A stretch of DNA of 33,569 bases from DASZKW01 sp035552775 (GTDB taxonomy: Bacteria > Actinomycetota > Acidimicrobiia > Acidimicrobiales > Palsa-688), in contig DASZKW010000073.1 in assembly GCA_035552775.1 (NCBI GenBank), positions 1 through 33,569 of the forward strand, written 5' to 3'. Below the pieces are notes generated by a model. It made no database searches. It worked only from the letters and a program-made list of their open reading frames with translations, and was not told the origin of the DNA. Positions 1 to 7,557 of the stretch are shown here, piece by piece (positions within the stretch are counted from its first letter, which is position 1; each line of letters opens with the position of its first letter). Both the position numbers and the translations under genes were made by a program.

Positions 1-258
1 AGCAAGGATCTGCCCTTCGAGCTCACTGTGCCCGCAGGCGCGGTTCCGACCACCAAAGCCCTCCACACCTCGTACAGCTGGACGCTGGTGGCCACCGGGA
101 CGAAGAGCGCCCTGAAGAGGGACGAGGTTGTCGCTCTGGCGGTCAACGTCCACTACCAAGACGAGCGGTGCTTAGCACCGCTCGTCTTTGTAACCGGTGA
201 GAACATTCGCAAGCTAACCCGACGTCAACCACTGATTAGTGTGATCAGTTCAGTGTGA
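1..258 (+). CDS. 3' end of an unrecognised protein gene (5' truncated by window edge)
   Basis: The frame is open from the first base and runs to a stop at 256-258, so only about 85 C-terminal residues are visible. The start codon lies outside the window. The fragment contains DLPFELTVPAGAVPTT followed by a beta-rich SYSWTLVATG and VVALAVNVHY stretch. This loosely recalls the C-terminal half of arrestin-fold/SpoOM-like proteins, but that is a weak inference. The last 30 or so residues are read through a strong hairpin (154-192). They end in low-complexity sequence that does not look conserved. In a related hairpin at the trpA end, the position corresponding to codon 157-159 (CAA here) is a TAA stop. 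The natural end of this protein may therefore have been at residue Tyr (154-156). Confidence 0.4.
   Translation, partial: SKDLPFELTVPAGAVPTTKALHTSYSWTLVATGTKSALKRDEVVALAVNVHYQDERCLAPLVFVTGENIRKLTRRQPLISVISSV
154..192. terminator. Hairpin, copy A of a local stem-loop family
   Basis: A 14-bp perfect stem (158-171 with 175-188, GACGAGCGGTGC core) closes a 3-nt TTA loop and is followed by TTTGT. After one mispaired position (C157/T189) three more pairs form (154-156 with 190-192). It has the form of an intrinsic terminator. The outer stem matches the hairpins at 1117-1226 and 21754-21853. Confidence 0.75.
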
Positions 259-276
259 TCACCAACCTACTCATCG

Positions 277-1062
277 ATGCCAAGTCATAACGGCGCTTTC
301 GACTGCGAGTCGCAAATGAGTCACGACCAACCGCTGCCCGAACCGACTGATATGCAAGCCTACCCCGAGGTGCTCGTCCTGCTTTGGCCGGACTCCTTCG
401 GAGTCCGCCTGCTGCAAGCCAGCGCGGGTGTCGTCGGGCTCGGACGCCAGCTGCTTCAGGAAGACCTGATGACCCTACCAGGCCGGCCGGGACGGGTGCA
501 TACCAAGGCTGTAGCTGCTCACATCTTCGCGGTCGTGCTGTTCAACTTGCACAACCTTGGACTCATCGCGCTGAAGTCGGAGTCGAAAAAAATCTTCTTC
601 GTCAAAAAGACACAGGTGGTGGCGACGCGGAGCGGCGACGATGACGAGACACGGGGTTTGTCGGCCGCCGCGCTCGCCCAGTTCAGGGAAGGCGATTCGA
701 GTTTGGCAGTGCGTGACATCGTTCGCCGATGGTTCGGCAACAGTACGCCCATTCCAAGTCTCGACGTAGTCGGGGCCACAGAAAGGGCGGCGGCAGGTCT
801 GGGTCTATATCGCAAGGTCACCGGTCGCAGTACCGCAACCCGAGCAGCAAAGCGCGTCGCCCAGGCAACCACCGGCGGATCCTTCGTCTACGAGCCGCTG
901 GCGGAACTCGTGGCCTCAACCGAACACGTCGCGTCCCGTATGGCAACTCGATGGCGGCAGTTCGGGAGCGATGATCCTGAGCTCGAGGAGCGTCTCTTGA
1001 AGGACGTGGAGCGCGCCATCGAGTCGATGGAGCTACCGGAGCCGCCCGATAGCTCCAACTGA
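277..1062 (+). CDS. Hypothetical protein, no recognised family
   Basis: This frame encodes up to 261 residues from the ATG at 277. Alternative in-frame ATGs lie at 316 and 352, and none has a convincing Shine-Dalgarno sequence, so the start is uncertain. I do not recognise the family. The N-terminal third has hydrophobic stretches (EVLVLLWPDSFGVRLLQ and AAHIFAVVLFNLHNLGLI) that could be buried helices. A basic KSESKKIFFVKK segment follows, then a mainly helical, charged C-terminus (DPELEERLLKDVERAIESME). No signal peptide is evident. Its DNA is visibly less GC-rich than the neighbours, for example an A-run and AT-rich patch around 585-612. It sits between hairpin copies A and B, which suggests a cassette-like or horizontally acquired origin, but this is unproven. 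Confidence 0.55.
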   Translation: MPSHNGAFDCESQMSHDQPLPEPTDMQAYPEVLVLLWPDSFGVRLLQASAGVVGLGRQLLQEDLMTLPGRPGRVHTKAVAAHIFAVVLFNLHNLGLIALKSESKKIFFVKKTQVVATRSGDDDETRGLSAAALAQFREGDSSLAVRDIVRRWFGNSTPIPSLDVVGATERAAAGLGLYRKVTGRSTATRAAKRVAQATTGGSFVYEPLAELVASTEHVASRMATRWRQFGSDDPELEERLLKDVERAIESMELPEPPDSSN

Positions 1063-1116
1063 CGTCTGCACAAGGTTGCCGTCCGTGGCCTTGCGCCCGG
1101 GCTACTCGATGCACGC

Positions 1117-1226
1117 ACCTACAAAGGCGAGCGTTGCTACGTCGACAATGCTGTCGCCGACTCGGACGGATAACCTGGACCTTCGTTCCTCGGGGAGTCG
1201 ACGTAGCAACGCTCGCCTTGGTATGT
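1117..1226. repeat. Long inverted repeat, copy B of the hairpin family
   Basis: Two 30-nt arms (1117-1146 and 1197-1226) are complementary at 28 of 30 positions. This includes an unbroken 23-bp stem ending in GCTACGTCGAC. They enclose a 50-nt loop (1147-1196). The arms are almost the same as those at 21754-21783 and 21824-21853, but the loop is unrelated. It follows the gene ending at 1062 and precedes the mprA-like gene, so it may terminate transcription, although no T-tract follows. Confidence 0.8.
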
Positions 1227-1273
1227 ACGTCTCGGCGGCGTTCAGGCCTTTTTCATCTCTGTAGGCCAGACTG

Positions 1274-1963
1274 TTGACGGTGAGGGTCTTGGTGGTCGAC
1301 GACGAGCCTGCCGTGCGTCAGGCGTTGGACCGCGCCCTGCGCTTCGAGAGCTACACCACCGAGCTGGCCGGAGACGGCATTGCTGCGCTCGCCGCCCACG
1401 CCGAGCGGCCGGCTGACGCCATCGTCTTGGACGTGGCCATGCCGCGCCTCGACGGCCTCGAGGTCTGCCGGCGCCTGCGCGCCGCGGGCGACGCCACGCC
1501 GATCCTCTTGCTCACCGCCCGCGCCGCAGTGTCGGAGAGAGTCGCCGGACTCGATGCCGGCGCCGACGACTACCTGGTCAAGCCGTTCGCCCTCGAAGAG
1601 CTCCTCGCCCGCATGCGCGCCCTGTTGCGTCGCAGCGCGCCCCTCTCGGACAACGAGGTGCTGCGCTTCGCCGACCTGTCGCTCGATCCGGGCACCCGGG
1701 ACGTGAGGCGAGGGCAGCGCCGCATGGAACTGACCCGGACCGAGTTCCTTTTACTCGAATTGCTCTTGCGCAACGCCCGCCAGGTCCTACCCCGTGAGGT
1801 GATCTTCGATCGGGTCTGGGGCTATGACTTCGGTGCGAACTCCAACTCGCTCGAGGTCTACATCGGGTACCTGAGGCGCAAGACCGAAGCCGACGGCGAG
1901 CACAGGCTCATCCACACCGTGCGCGGCGTGGGCTACGTCATGCGCGAGCCCATCGAGGGCTGA
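1274..1963 (+). CDS. mprA: OmpR-family response regulator, MprA-like
   Basis: A 229-residue two-domain response regulator. The receiver domain (about residues 4-118) has the acidic pair D9/D10, phosphoacceptor D53 in LDVAMP, T81 and K103 in the KPF motif. The C-terminal winged-helix domain (about 130-225) ends in the typical HTVRGVGYVMRE signature. The ERVAGLDAGADDY, ALEELLARMRALLRR and EVYIGYLRRKTEADGE stretches closely match mycobacterial MprA, a cell-envelope stress regulator. The called start is TTG 1274. A GTG at 1280 (MRVLVVDDE) is equally plausible. The stop abuts the GTG of the sensor kinase gene, so the two are co-transcribed. Phosphorylation by that kinase is inferred from the pairing. 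Confidence 0.9.
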   Translation: MTVRVLVVDDEPAVRQALDRALRFESYTTELAGDGIAALAAHAERPADAIVLDVAMPRLDGLEVCRRLRAAGDATPILLLTARAAVSERVAGLDAGADDYLVKPFALEELLARMRALLRRSAPLSDNEVLRFADLSLDPGTRDVRRGQRRMELTRTEFLLLELLLRNARQVLPREVIFDRVWGYDFGANSNSLEVYIGYLRRKTEADGEHRLIHTVRGVGYVMREPIEG

Positions 1964-3475
1964 GTGGCCACCCGGATCCACTGGCTGCGCCGGGTCAGCT
2001 TCAGGACCCGCCTGAGCCTGCTCGCCGCGGCCGCGGTAGGCGTCGCCGTCGCCCTCGCCGCCATCGCCTCATATTTCGCGGTACAGCATCAGCTTTACAG
2101 CCAGACCGACACCGACCTGACCGCCGAGGTCAACGACGCTCTGCGTCCCAACCCGGATGGAGTCATCACCCTCCAGCAGATCTCCCGGGCGGGGCGGGGT
2201 GGCGACAGCGTGCAGCTGGTCACCAGCACCGGCGTGCCGCTGTTCGGGGAAGCAGGAGGCCAGGTGGCGACGCCCGGCCAGGCGGTGATCCCGGTGTCGG
2301 GCACCGACCGGGCCTACGCCGCGCCCGGCAAAGGGGGCGCCGAGATCTTCCAGTCGGCCCACATAGGCAACCAGCACGTCAGGGTGTTGACCAGGGGTTT
2401 GGGCCAGCAGTCCTTCGAGGTCAACGGCACCTTCCCGGGCGTGGCCCTCCAGGTGGCTCATCCCCTGTCCATGGTGGACACCTCACTCGCCGACCTGCGC
2501 ATCATCCTGCTCCTGGTCGCAGCCGCCGGCATCGCCCTCGCCATCGCCCTCGGCTACGCCGCGGCGCGAGCCATGATCCGCCCCGTCGAGCGCCTCACAG
2601 CCGCGGCCGAGCACGTGGCCGCCACCCAGGACCTGGCCGCCACCATCGACGAGCGCGGCGACGACGAGTTGGCCCGCCTGGCCCACAGCTTCAACGCCAT
2701 GCTCGGCGCCTTGGGCGGGTCGCGCCAGCAACAGGCCCAGCTGGTCGCCGACGCCGGCCACGAGCTGCGGACCCCGCTCACCAGCCTGCGTACCAACATC
2801 GAGGTGCTCATGCGCATCCAGGACCTGCCCGCGCCCGACCGCGACGAGCTGCTCGCCGACGTCAAGGCACAGCTCGAGGAGCTCACCACCCTCGTCGGCG
2901 ACCTGGTGGAGCTGGCGCGCGAGGACGAGCAGGACCCCGATCCGGTAGAGATCCGTTTCGACCAGATCGTCGAGCGGGCGGTGGAGCGGGCCCGGCGCCG
3001 GGCCGTGTCCGTGGAGTTCGACGTGAGCACCGAGCCGGGCATGGTGCGCGCCCAACCGGCGCTGCTCGAAAGGGCCGTGCTCAACGTCCTCGACAACGCC
3101 GCCAAATGGAGTCCCGCCGGTGGCCGCATCGAGGTTCGCCTGCGCCGGCGGACCGCGGACAACGACCCGGTCGTCGGCGAGGTGACCTGGGGTCTCGACA
3201 TCCGTGACCACGGCCCGGGCATCGCCGCCGCTGACCTGCCCCGGGTCTTCGACCGCTTCTACCGGGCGGAGGGTGCCCGTTCGATGCCAGGGTCAGGTTT
3301 GGGCCTCGCCATCGTGCGCCAGGTGATCGAGTCCCACGGCGGGAGGGTCGAAGTCACCTGCCCGCCCGATGGGGGCACGCTCGTCCACCTGGAGCTGGCC
3401 GGAGTCCACGAGGAGCCCCGGCCGGCGTGGTCGGAGTCACCGCCGCCGGTCGCGACCCTGCCGGCATGGCCATAG
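1964..3475 (+). CDS. mprB: Sensor histidine kinase, MprB-like
   Basis: A 503-residue membrane sensor kinase, essentially the length of mycobacterial MprB. TM1 is about residues 16-39. An extracytoplasmic sensor region of about 135 residues follows, then TM2 (about 177-201, IILLLVAAAGIALAIALGY) and HAMP. The HisKA domain has phosphoacceptor H266 in AGHELRTPLTSLR. The HATPase domain has an N box (NVLDNAAKWS), a G1 box (DHGPGI) and a G2 box (GSGLGLAIV). The GTG start directly follows the response-regulator stop at 1961-1963, indicating translational coupling. The family senses envelope stress and phosphorylates its partner regulator; the actual signal here is unknown. The last 30 residues are proline-rich and not conserved. 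Confidence 0.9.
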   Translation: MATRIHWLRRVSFRTRLSLLAAAAVGVAVALAAIASYFAVQHQLYSQTDTDLTAEVNDALRPNPDGVITLQQISRAGRGGDSVQLVTSTGVPLFGEAGGQVATPGQAVIPVSGTDRAYAAPGKGGAEIFQSAHIGNQHVRVLTRGLGQQSFEVNGTFPGVALQVAHPLSMVDTSLADLRIILLLVAAAGIALAIALGYAAARAMIRPVERLTAAAEHVAATQDLAATIDERGDDELARLAHSFNAMLGALGGSRQQQAQLVADAGHELRTPLTSLRTNIEVLMRIQDLPAPDRDELLADVKAQLEELTTLVGDLVELAREDEQDPDPVEIRFDQIVERAVERARRRAVSVEFDVSTEPGMVRAQPALLERAVLNVLDNAAKWSPAGGRIEVRLRRRTADNDPVVGEVTWGLDIRDHGPGIAAADLPRVFDRFYRAEGARSMPGSGLGLAIVRQVIESHGGRVEVTCPPDGGTLVHLELAGVHEEPRPAWSESPPPVATLPAWP

Positions 3476-3538
3476 CCCCCCGGACCGACGATCGGGCGGC
3501 GACTCGGCCGGATCGGGAGGGCTACGATCCTCCTCGTG

Positions 3539-3621
3539 GCCCGAGTGGCGGAACGGTAGACGCGGGGGCCTCAAAAGCCCTTGTCCTCACGGGCGTGCGG
3601 GTTCGATTCCCGCCTCGGGCA
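3539..3621 (+). tRNA. tRNA-Leu, anticodon CAA
   Basis: The acceptor stem GCCCGAG (3539-3545) pairs with CTCGGGC (3614-3620), with discriminator A3621. The anticodon stem GGGGC/GCCCT encloses loop CTCAAAA, giving anticodon CAA, which reads UUG. A long variable arm typical of class II tRNAs follows, then a T arm with GGTTCGATTCC. The 3' CCA is not encoded. A TACGAT at 3523-3528 is at the right distance to be its -10 box. Confidence 0.95.
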
Positions 3622-3703
3622 CAGTGACCACCACGGCTGTTACCTCGGGGAGAGCGGCCCGGTCAGAGACTCACACAGGGTCGAGGATAGGAAGGATTGG
3701 CGC

Positions 3704-4969
3704 GTGCCTGCATTCGTGTTCCCGGGACAGGGATCGCAGCGCCCAGGCATGGGCCGAGCGTGGGTCGACCACCCGTCGTGGGAGCTGGTCGCCGACGCGT
3801 CTGAGGCGGCGAGCCGCGACCTCGAACACCTGCTGCTCGACGCCGGCCAGGAAGAACTAACCGAGACGCGAAACGCTCAACTCGCCACCTTCACGATCGG
3901 CTTGCTCGTCCTCGACGCGGTGGAGCGTCTCGGGATCGAGCCGACCTCGTGCGCCGGTCACAGCCTGGGCGAGTACACCGCTCTCGTCGCCGCCGGCGCC
4001 CTGTCGTTCGAGGATGGCGTCCGGGTGGTCACCGAGCGAGGCGAGGCCATGCAGGCCGCCGCCGACGCCCGCCCCGGCACCATGGTGCTGCTCGACGGAT
4101 GTGACGACGAATCCGCCCGCATAGCCTGCCGTCTGGCTGACGGGGCGGTCTGGGTGGCCAACTACAACACCCCCGACGAGGTCGTCCTGGCCGGCGAGCC
4201 GGCGGCAGTCGAGCGGGCCGCCGAGATCGCCCTGGGTATGGCCGGAGGCAGCGCCGTCGGGGTGGCGGTGGGCGGCGCGTTCCACACGCCGTTCATGGCA
4301 CCGGCACGGGACCGGCTGCGAAAGGCGCTGGCCGCCACGACCTTCCACGAGCCCGAGGTGGCGGTGGTCGCCAACGTGGACGCCATGTCCCACGTGTCGG
4401 CCGCGGAGTGGGACGCTCTCCTGCGCGCCCAGGTCGTGAGCCCGGTGCGCTGGCACCAGAGCGTCCTGCGCCTGGCTGGCCTGGCGCCCGAGCGGCCCTC
4501 TGAGCGGGGAACATGGGCGCCCGAGCGGCCCTCTGAGCGGGGGACGGGGACTGGAGATGCCATCTTGGGCGAGCGTCTTTTCGCCGAGGTGGGGCCAGGA
4601 GGATCGCTGTCGAGCATGATCCGGCGCACCGTCCCCGGCGTCACCACCGTCGCCGTCGCCGTCCCCGACGACCTCGACCGCCTGGTCGACGCGGTGGCCG
4701 GCGCCACGGCCCTGCACGCGTTCGCCGCCGGCCACCAGGGCGAGCACCTGTACGTGTCCGAGCGAATGGTGATCAGCCCCCGCGCCGGCGTTTTCGAGCC
4801 GGCCGGCGGTCTCGACGGGGGTCTGGTGGTCGAAGTGGGCACCCTGCTCGGTAGCGTGTCAGGGAGCGAAGTGCGCTCGGCGTTCGCCGGGACCCTGATG
4901 GGAATGCTCGCCCAGGCGGGTGAGCGGGTCCAGACGGGCCAGCCCATCGCCTGGCTGCGCGCCATGTGA
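3704..4969 (+). CDS. fabD: Malonyl-CoA:ACP transacylase with C-terminal biotinyl-like domain
   Basis: FabD transfers malonyl from CoA to ACP, supplying the FAS-II extender. The GTG at 3704 gives MPAFVFPGQGSQ, the canonical FabD N-terminus, with AGGAAGG just upstream. Upstream in-frame starts fall inside the tRNA and are rejected. Nucleophile S87 lies in GHSLGEY, and the catalytic His is in GGAFHTPFM. At 421 residues it is about 110 longer than usual. Two additions explain this. The first is an in-frame APERPSERGT duplication (residues 261-282) inserted before the EVGPGG strand. The second is a C-terminal segment (about 345-421) resembling a biotinyl/lipoyl beta-barrel (GVFEP, VEVGTLLGSV, GTLMGMLAQAGERVQTGQPIAWL) with no AMKM-type lysine at the hairpin tip. 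It is the first gene of the FAS-II cluster, with 23 bp to fabH. Confidence 0.93.
   Translation: MPAFVFPGQGSQRPGMGRAWVDHPSWELVADASEAASRDLEHLLLDAGQEELTETRNAQLATFTIGLLVLDAVERLGIEPTSCAGHSLGEYTALVAAGALSFEDGVRVVTERGEAMQAAADARPGTMVLLDGCDDESARIACRLADGAVWVANYNTPDEVVLAGEPAAVERAAEIALGMAGGSAVGVAVGGAFHTPFMAPARDRLRKALAATTFHEPEVAVVANVDAMSHVSAAEWDALLRAQVVSPVRWHQSVLRLAGLAPERPSERGTWAPERPSERGTGTGDAILGERLFAEVGPGGSLSSMIRRTVPGVTTVAVAVPDDLDRLVDAVAGATALHAFAAGHQGEHLYVSERMVISPRAGVFEPAGGLDGGLVVEVGTLLGSVSGSEVRSAFAGTLMGMLAQAGERVQTGQPIAWLRAM
4483..4545. repeat. Two copies of a 30-bp dispersed repeat inside fabD
   Basis: Units at 4483-4512 and 4516-4545 both start GGCGCCCGAGCGGCCCTCTG and are separated by ATG, giving a 33-bp period. 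Each translates in frame as APERPSERGT. Each differs by only a few bases from the six-copy array at 13545-13724. Confidence 0.9.
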
Positions 4970-4992
4970 CTCCAAGGAGCAGACGAGAGACG

Positions 4993-5979
4993 ATGCCCGC
5001 CACCAGAGGCTGTGCCATCACCGGCTGGGCGACCGCGTTACCGGAGACGGTGGTGACGAACGCAGACATCATGACCCTGTTCGACACGTCCGACGAGTGG
5101 ATACGGGAGCGATGCGGGATCGCCAGCCGCCACCACGCCGCCGGCCCGTTCGTCTCCCCGCAGCCGCCGTTGTCGCCCCCGGCCGGCGTGGGCACCACCG
5201 CCACCCTCGCCGTCGACGCGGGGCGCGCCGCCATGGCCCGTGCCGGCGTCGACCCGGCGGACGTGGGGCTGCTGGTGCTGTGCACCACTACCCCCGACCA
5301 GCTGATACCCGGTACCTCGGCGCCGGCCGCGGCCGCCCTCGGCATCGGTGGGGGCGGGATGGACCTCAACGCCGCATGCGCCGGTTTCACCTACGGCCTG
5401 GTCACCGCCGCCGGCCTCATAACCATGGGAATCGACCGGGTGCTGCTCGTCGGGGCGGAGACGCTGACCCGGGCCACCAACTGGTCGGACCGCTCCAACG
5501 CCTTTCTTTTCGGCGACGGCGCCGGCGCGGTTGTCATCGAGGCGGTGCCTGGAGACGGTTCGCTGCTCGGCTGGGACCTCGGCGTCGACGGTTCCCTGCA
5601 GTCGATCCTCTACGCCGATTACGGCGAAGGGATGGTGATGAAGGGCCAGGAGGTGTTCCGGCGGGCGGTGCGGGCCACCGTGGACTCGGCGATCAACAGC
5701 CTGGAGAGGGCCAAGGTATCGGCGTCAGAGATCGCCCTGTTCGTACCCCACCAGGCCAACAGTCGCATCATGACGGCCGTGGCCGACCGACTGGGGCTCC
5801 CCCACGCAACCATCGCCACGATCATCGAGACCACAGGAAACACCAGTTCGGCGTCGATACCCCTGGCCCTCGTCGACGCTGTCGAGCGGGGGCGCCTCCA
5901 CGACGGTGACCTGGTCCTGCTGGCGGGATTCGGCGCGGGCATGACGTGGGCCTCGGCGGTGTGGCGTTGGGGTAGGTAA
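4993..5979 (+). CDS. fabH: Beta-ketoacyl-ACP synthase III
   Basis: FabH starts fatty-acid synthesis by condensing an acyl-CoA primer with malonyl-ACP. The 328-residue length is normal. The triad is visible: nucleophile C129 in LNAACAGFTYGL, His in VPHQANSRI and Asn in TTGNTSSASIP. The N-terminal SDEWIRERCGI motif is typical. ATG 4993 is chosen because it begins MPATRGCAITGW, where homologues start, and AAGGAG lies about 12 bases upstream. A start at 4966 would overlap fabD and add nonconserved residues. It lies between fabD and acpP. Whether it prefers acetyl or branched primers cannot be told from sequence alone, although actinobacterial homologues often use branched ones. Confidence 0.95.
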   Translation: MPATRGCAITGWATALPETVVTNADIMTLFDTSDEWIRERCGIASRHHAAGPFVSPQPPLSPPAGVGTTATLAVDAGRAAMARAGVDPADVGLLVLCTTTPDQLIPGTSAPAAAALGIGGGGMDLNAACAGFTYGLVTAAGLITMGIDRVLLVGAETLTRATNWSDRSNAFLFGDGAGAVVIEAVPGDGSLLGWDLGVDGSLQSILYADYGEGMVMKGQEVFRRAVRATVDSAINSLERAKVSASEIALFVPHQANSRIMTAVADRLGLPHATIATIIETTGNTSSASIPLALVDAVERGRLHDGDLVLLAGFGAGMTWASAVWRWGR

Positions 5980-6048
5980 GCGGGAGAGGTCAGGGGCGCG
6001 TCGCCACCACCACTAGATTTGACTGTTTACTAGCCAACGGAGGACCAG

Positions 6049-6288
6049 ATGGACAATGCTGAGGCGTTCGACAAGTTCAAGAAGTGTGCCGTCGAGGTGC
6101 TGCAGGTCGAGCCCGACAAGGTGACGCCCGACGCCCGGTTCGCGGATGATCTCGACGCCGACAGCCTCGACCTGGTCGAGTTGGTCATGGCGCTGGAGGA
6201 GCAGTTCGGCATCAGCGTGGACGAGTCCGAACTCGAGGGCGTCGAGACCGTCAACCAGGCGTTCGAGCTCGTCACCAACAAGCTGTAG
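6049..6288 (+). CDS. acpP: Acyl carrier protein
   Basis: A 79-residue acidic carrier protein. S39 in DADSLDLVEL is the 4'-phosphopantetheine attachment site that tethers growing acyl chains. The length and helix pattern are typical of FAS-II ACP. A strong GGAGG (6041-6045) precedes the ATG. The stop codon TAG is followed at once by the ATG of fabF, so the two are translationally coupled. The 69-bp gap after fabH is relatively AT-rich (6013-6035) and may hold an extra promoter for this highly expressed gene, but no clear -35/-10 pair is seen. Confidence 0.97.
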   Translation: MDNAEAFDKFKKCAVEVLQVEPDKVTPDARFADDLDADSLDLVELVMALEEQFGISVDESELEGVETVNQAFELVTNKL

Positions 6289-7509
6289 ATGCTGGCCATC
6301 ACCGCCACGCCCGACGGGACCGGGCCGGTCCCCGGCCGTCGGGTGGCCATCACCGGAGTCGGTGTGGTCGCGTCCTGTGGCACCGGGCGTGAGGCCTTCT
6401 GGGCGGGGTTGTTGCGCACCCCCGGTACCGGTATGCGCCGCGTTGACGACCTGGACGCCACCGCCCTGTTCGGCCCGAAGGAGATCCGCCGTGTAGACCG
6501 GTTCTCACAGTTCGCGGCGCTGGCCGCGCACGAGGCGCTCGCCGACGCCGGGGGTGTGGAGGCACTCGGAGCCGACCCCGACCGGACGGGCGTGTTCGTC
6601 GGCACGGGGGTTGGAGGCCTCGAAACCCTCGAGGCTCAGATCAAGGTGGCCCTGGAGAAGGGGCCACAGCGCGTGAGCCCGTTCCTGGTGCCAATGATGA
6701 TGGCCAACTCGGCGGCCGCCGGCATCTCCATGCGCTACGGCTTCCGTGGTCCGTGTGAGGACACCGTTACCGCCTGCGCGGCAGGCACCCACAGCATCGC
6801 CAACGGCGGTCGCCTCATTGCCACGGGGCGCTGTGACGTGGTCGTGGCCGGTGCATCCGAGGCGCCGCTCACAGAGACCGGCATCGCCGGCTTCGCCAAC
6901 ATGACGGCGCTGTCCACCAGTGGCGTGTCCATGCCCTTCGACGCCAAGCGAGACGGCTTCGTGATCGCCGAGGGAGGCGCCATCGTGATCCTCGAAGAGC
7001 TCGAACGGGCCCGTCGACGGGGTGCCCACATCTACGCCGAGTTGGCCGGCGCCGGCAGTAACGCCGACGCCCATCACATCACCGCCCCCGCCCCGGGCGG
7101 GACCGGGGCCGCCGCGTGCATGGAAGCCGCTCTCGCCGACGCCGGCCTGGCGGCCGGCGACATCGTCCACATCAACGCCCACGGCACCGCCACCGGGCTC
7201 AACGACGCCTCCGAGGCGGAAGCGATCGCCAAGGTGTTCGGCCAACCCGGACCGCTGGTCACCTCGACCAAGGGCGTCACCGGCCACGCCCTCGGGGCGG
7301 CCGGTGCCCTCGAGGCGGTGGCCGTGGCCCTGACCATCCAGACGCGGATCATCCCCCCCACCTTCGGTCTGACCGAGCTCGACCCGGACTTCCACCTCCA
7401 GGTCGTCACCGGCGAGCCCCGGGAGTGGGAGCCCGGGCCGACCATGTCCAACTCCTTCGGATTCGGCGGCCACAACGGCTGTCTGGTGATCACACCGCCC
7501 GAGTCGTAA
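6289..7509 (+). CDS. fabF: Beta-ketoacyl-ACP synthase II
   Basis: FabF elongates acyl-ACP by condensation with malonyl-ACP. The 406-residue protein has nucleophile C163 in TACAAGTHS, H298 in NAHGTATGLND and H333 in KGVTGHALGAAGALE. It ends with the glycine-rich NSFGFGGHNGCLV signature. ATG 6289 directly follows the acpP stop. The first 16 residues precede the conserved RRVAITGVGVV and are probably a short extension. This completes the fabD-fabH-acpP-fabF order known from Streptomyces. The reductases and dehydratase (fabG, fabI, hadAB) are not in the window. Confidence 0.96.
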   Translation: MLAITATPDGTGPVPGRRVAITGVGVVASCGTGREAFWAGLLRTPGTGMRRVDDLDATALFGPKEIRRVDRFSQFAALAAHEALADAGGVEALGADPDRTGVFVGTGVGGLETLEAQIKVALEKGPQRVSPFLVPMMMANSAAAGISMRYGFRGPCEDTVTACAAGTHSIANGGRLIATGRCDVVVAGASEAPLTETGIAGFANMTALSTSGVSMPFDAKRDGFVIAEGGAIVILEELERARRRGAHIYAELAGAGSNADAHHITAPAPGGTGAAACMEAALADAGLAAGDIVHINAHGTATGLNDASEAEAIAKVFGQPGPLVTSTKGVTGHALGAAGALEAVAVALTIQTRIIPPTFGLTELDPDFHLQVVTGEPREWEPGPTMSNSFGFGGHNGCLVITPPES

Positions 7510-7557
7510 CGTGGCGGGCACTGACGCTGGCGGGTCGGCGCTGGATGGCCGAGGCCG

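Noticed and set aside
3539..3621. tRNA-Leu as a prophage or island integration site
   Set aside because: No integrase and no duplicated tRNA 3' end is visible nearby. The following genes are core fatty-acid genes.
3581..3703. Earlier start for fabD
   Set aside because: These codons lie in the tRNA-Leu gene and precede the canonical MPAFVFPGQGSQ N-terminus.
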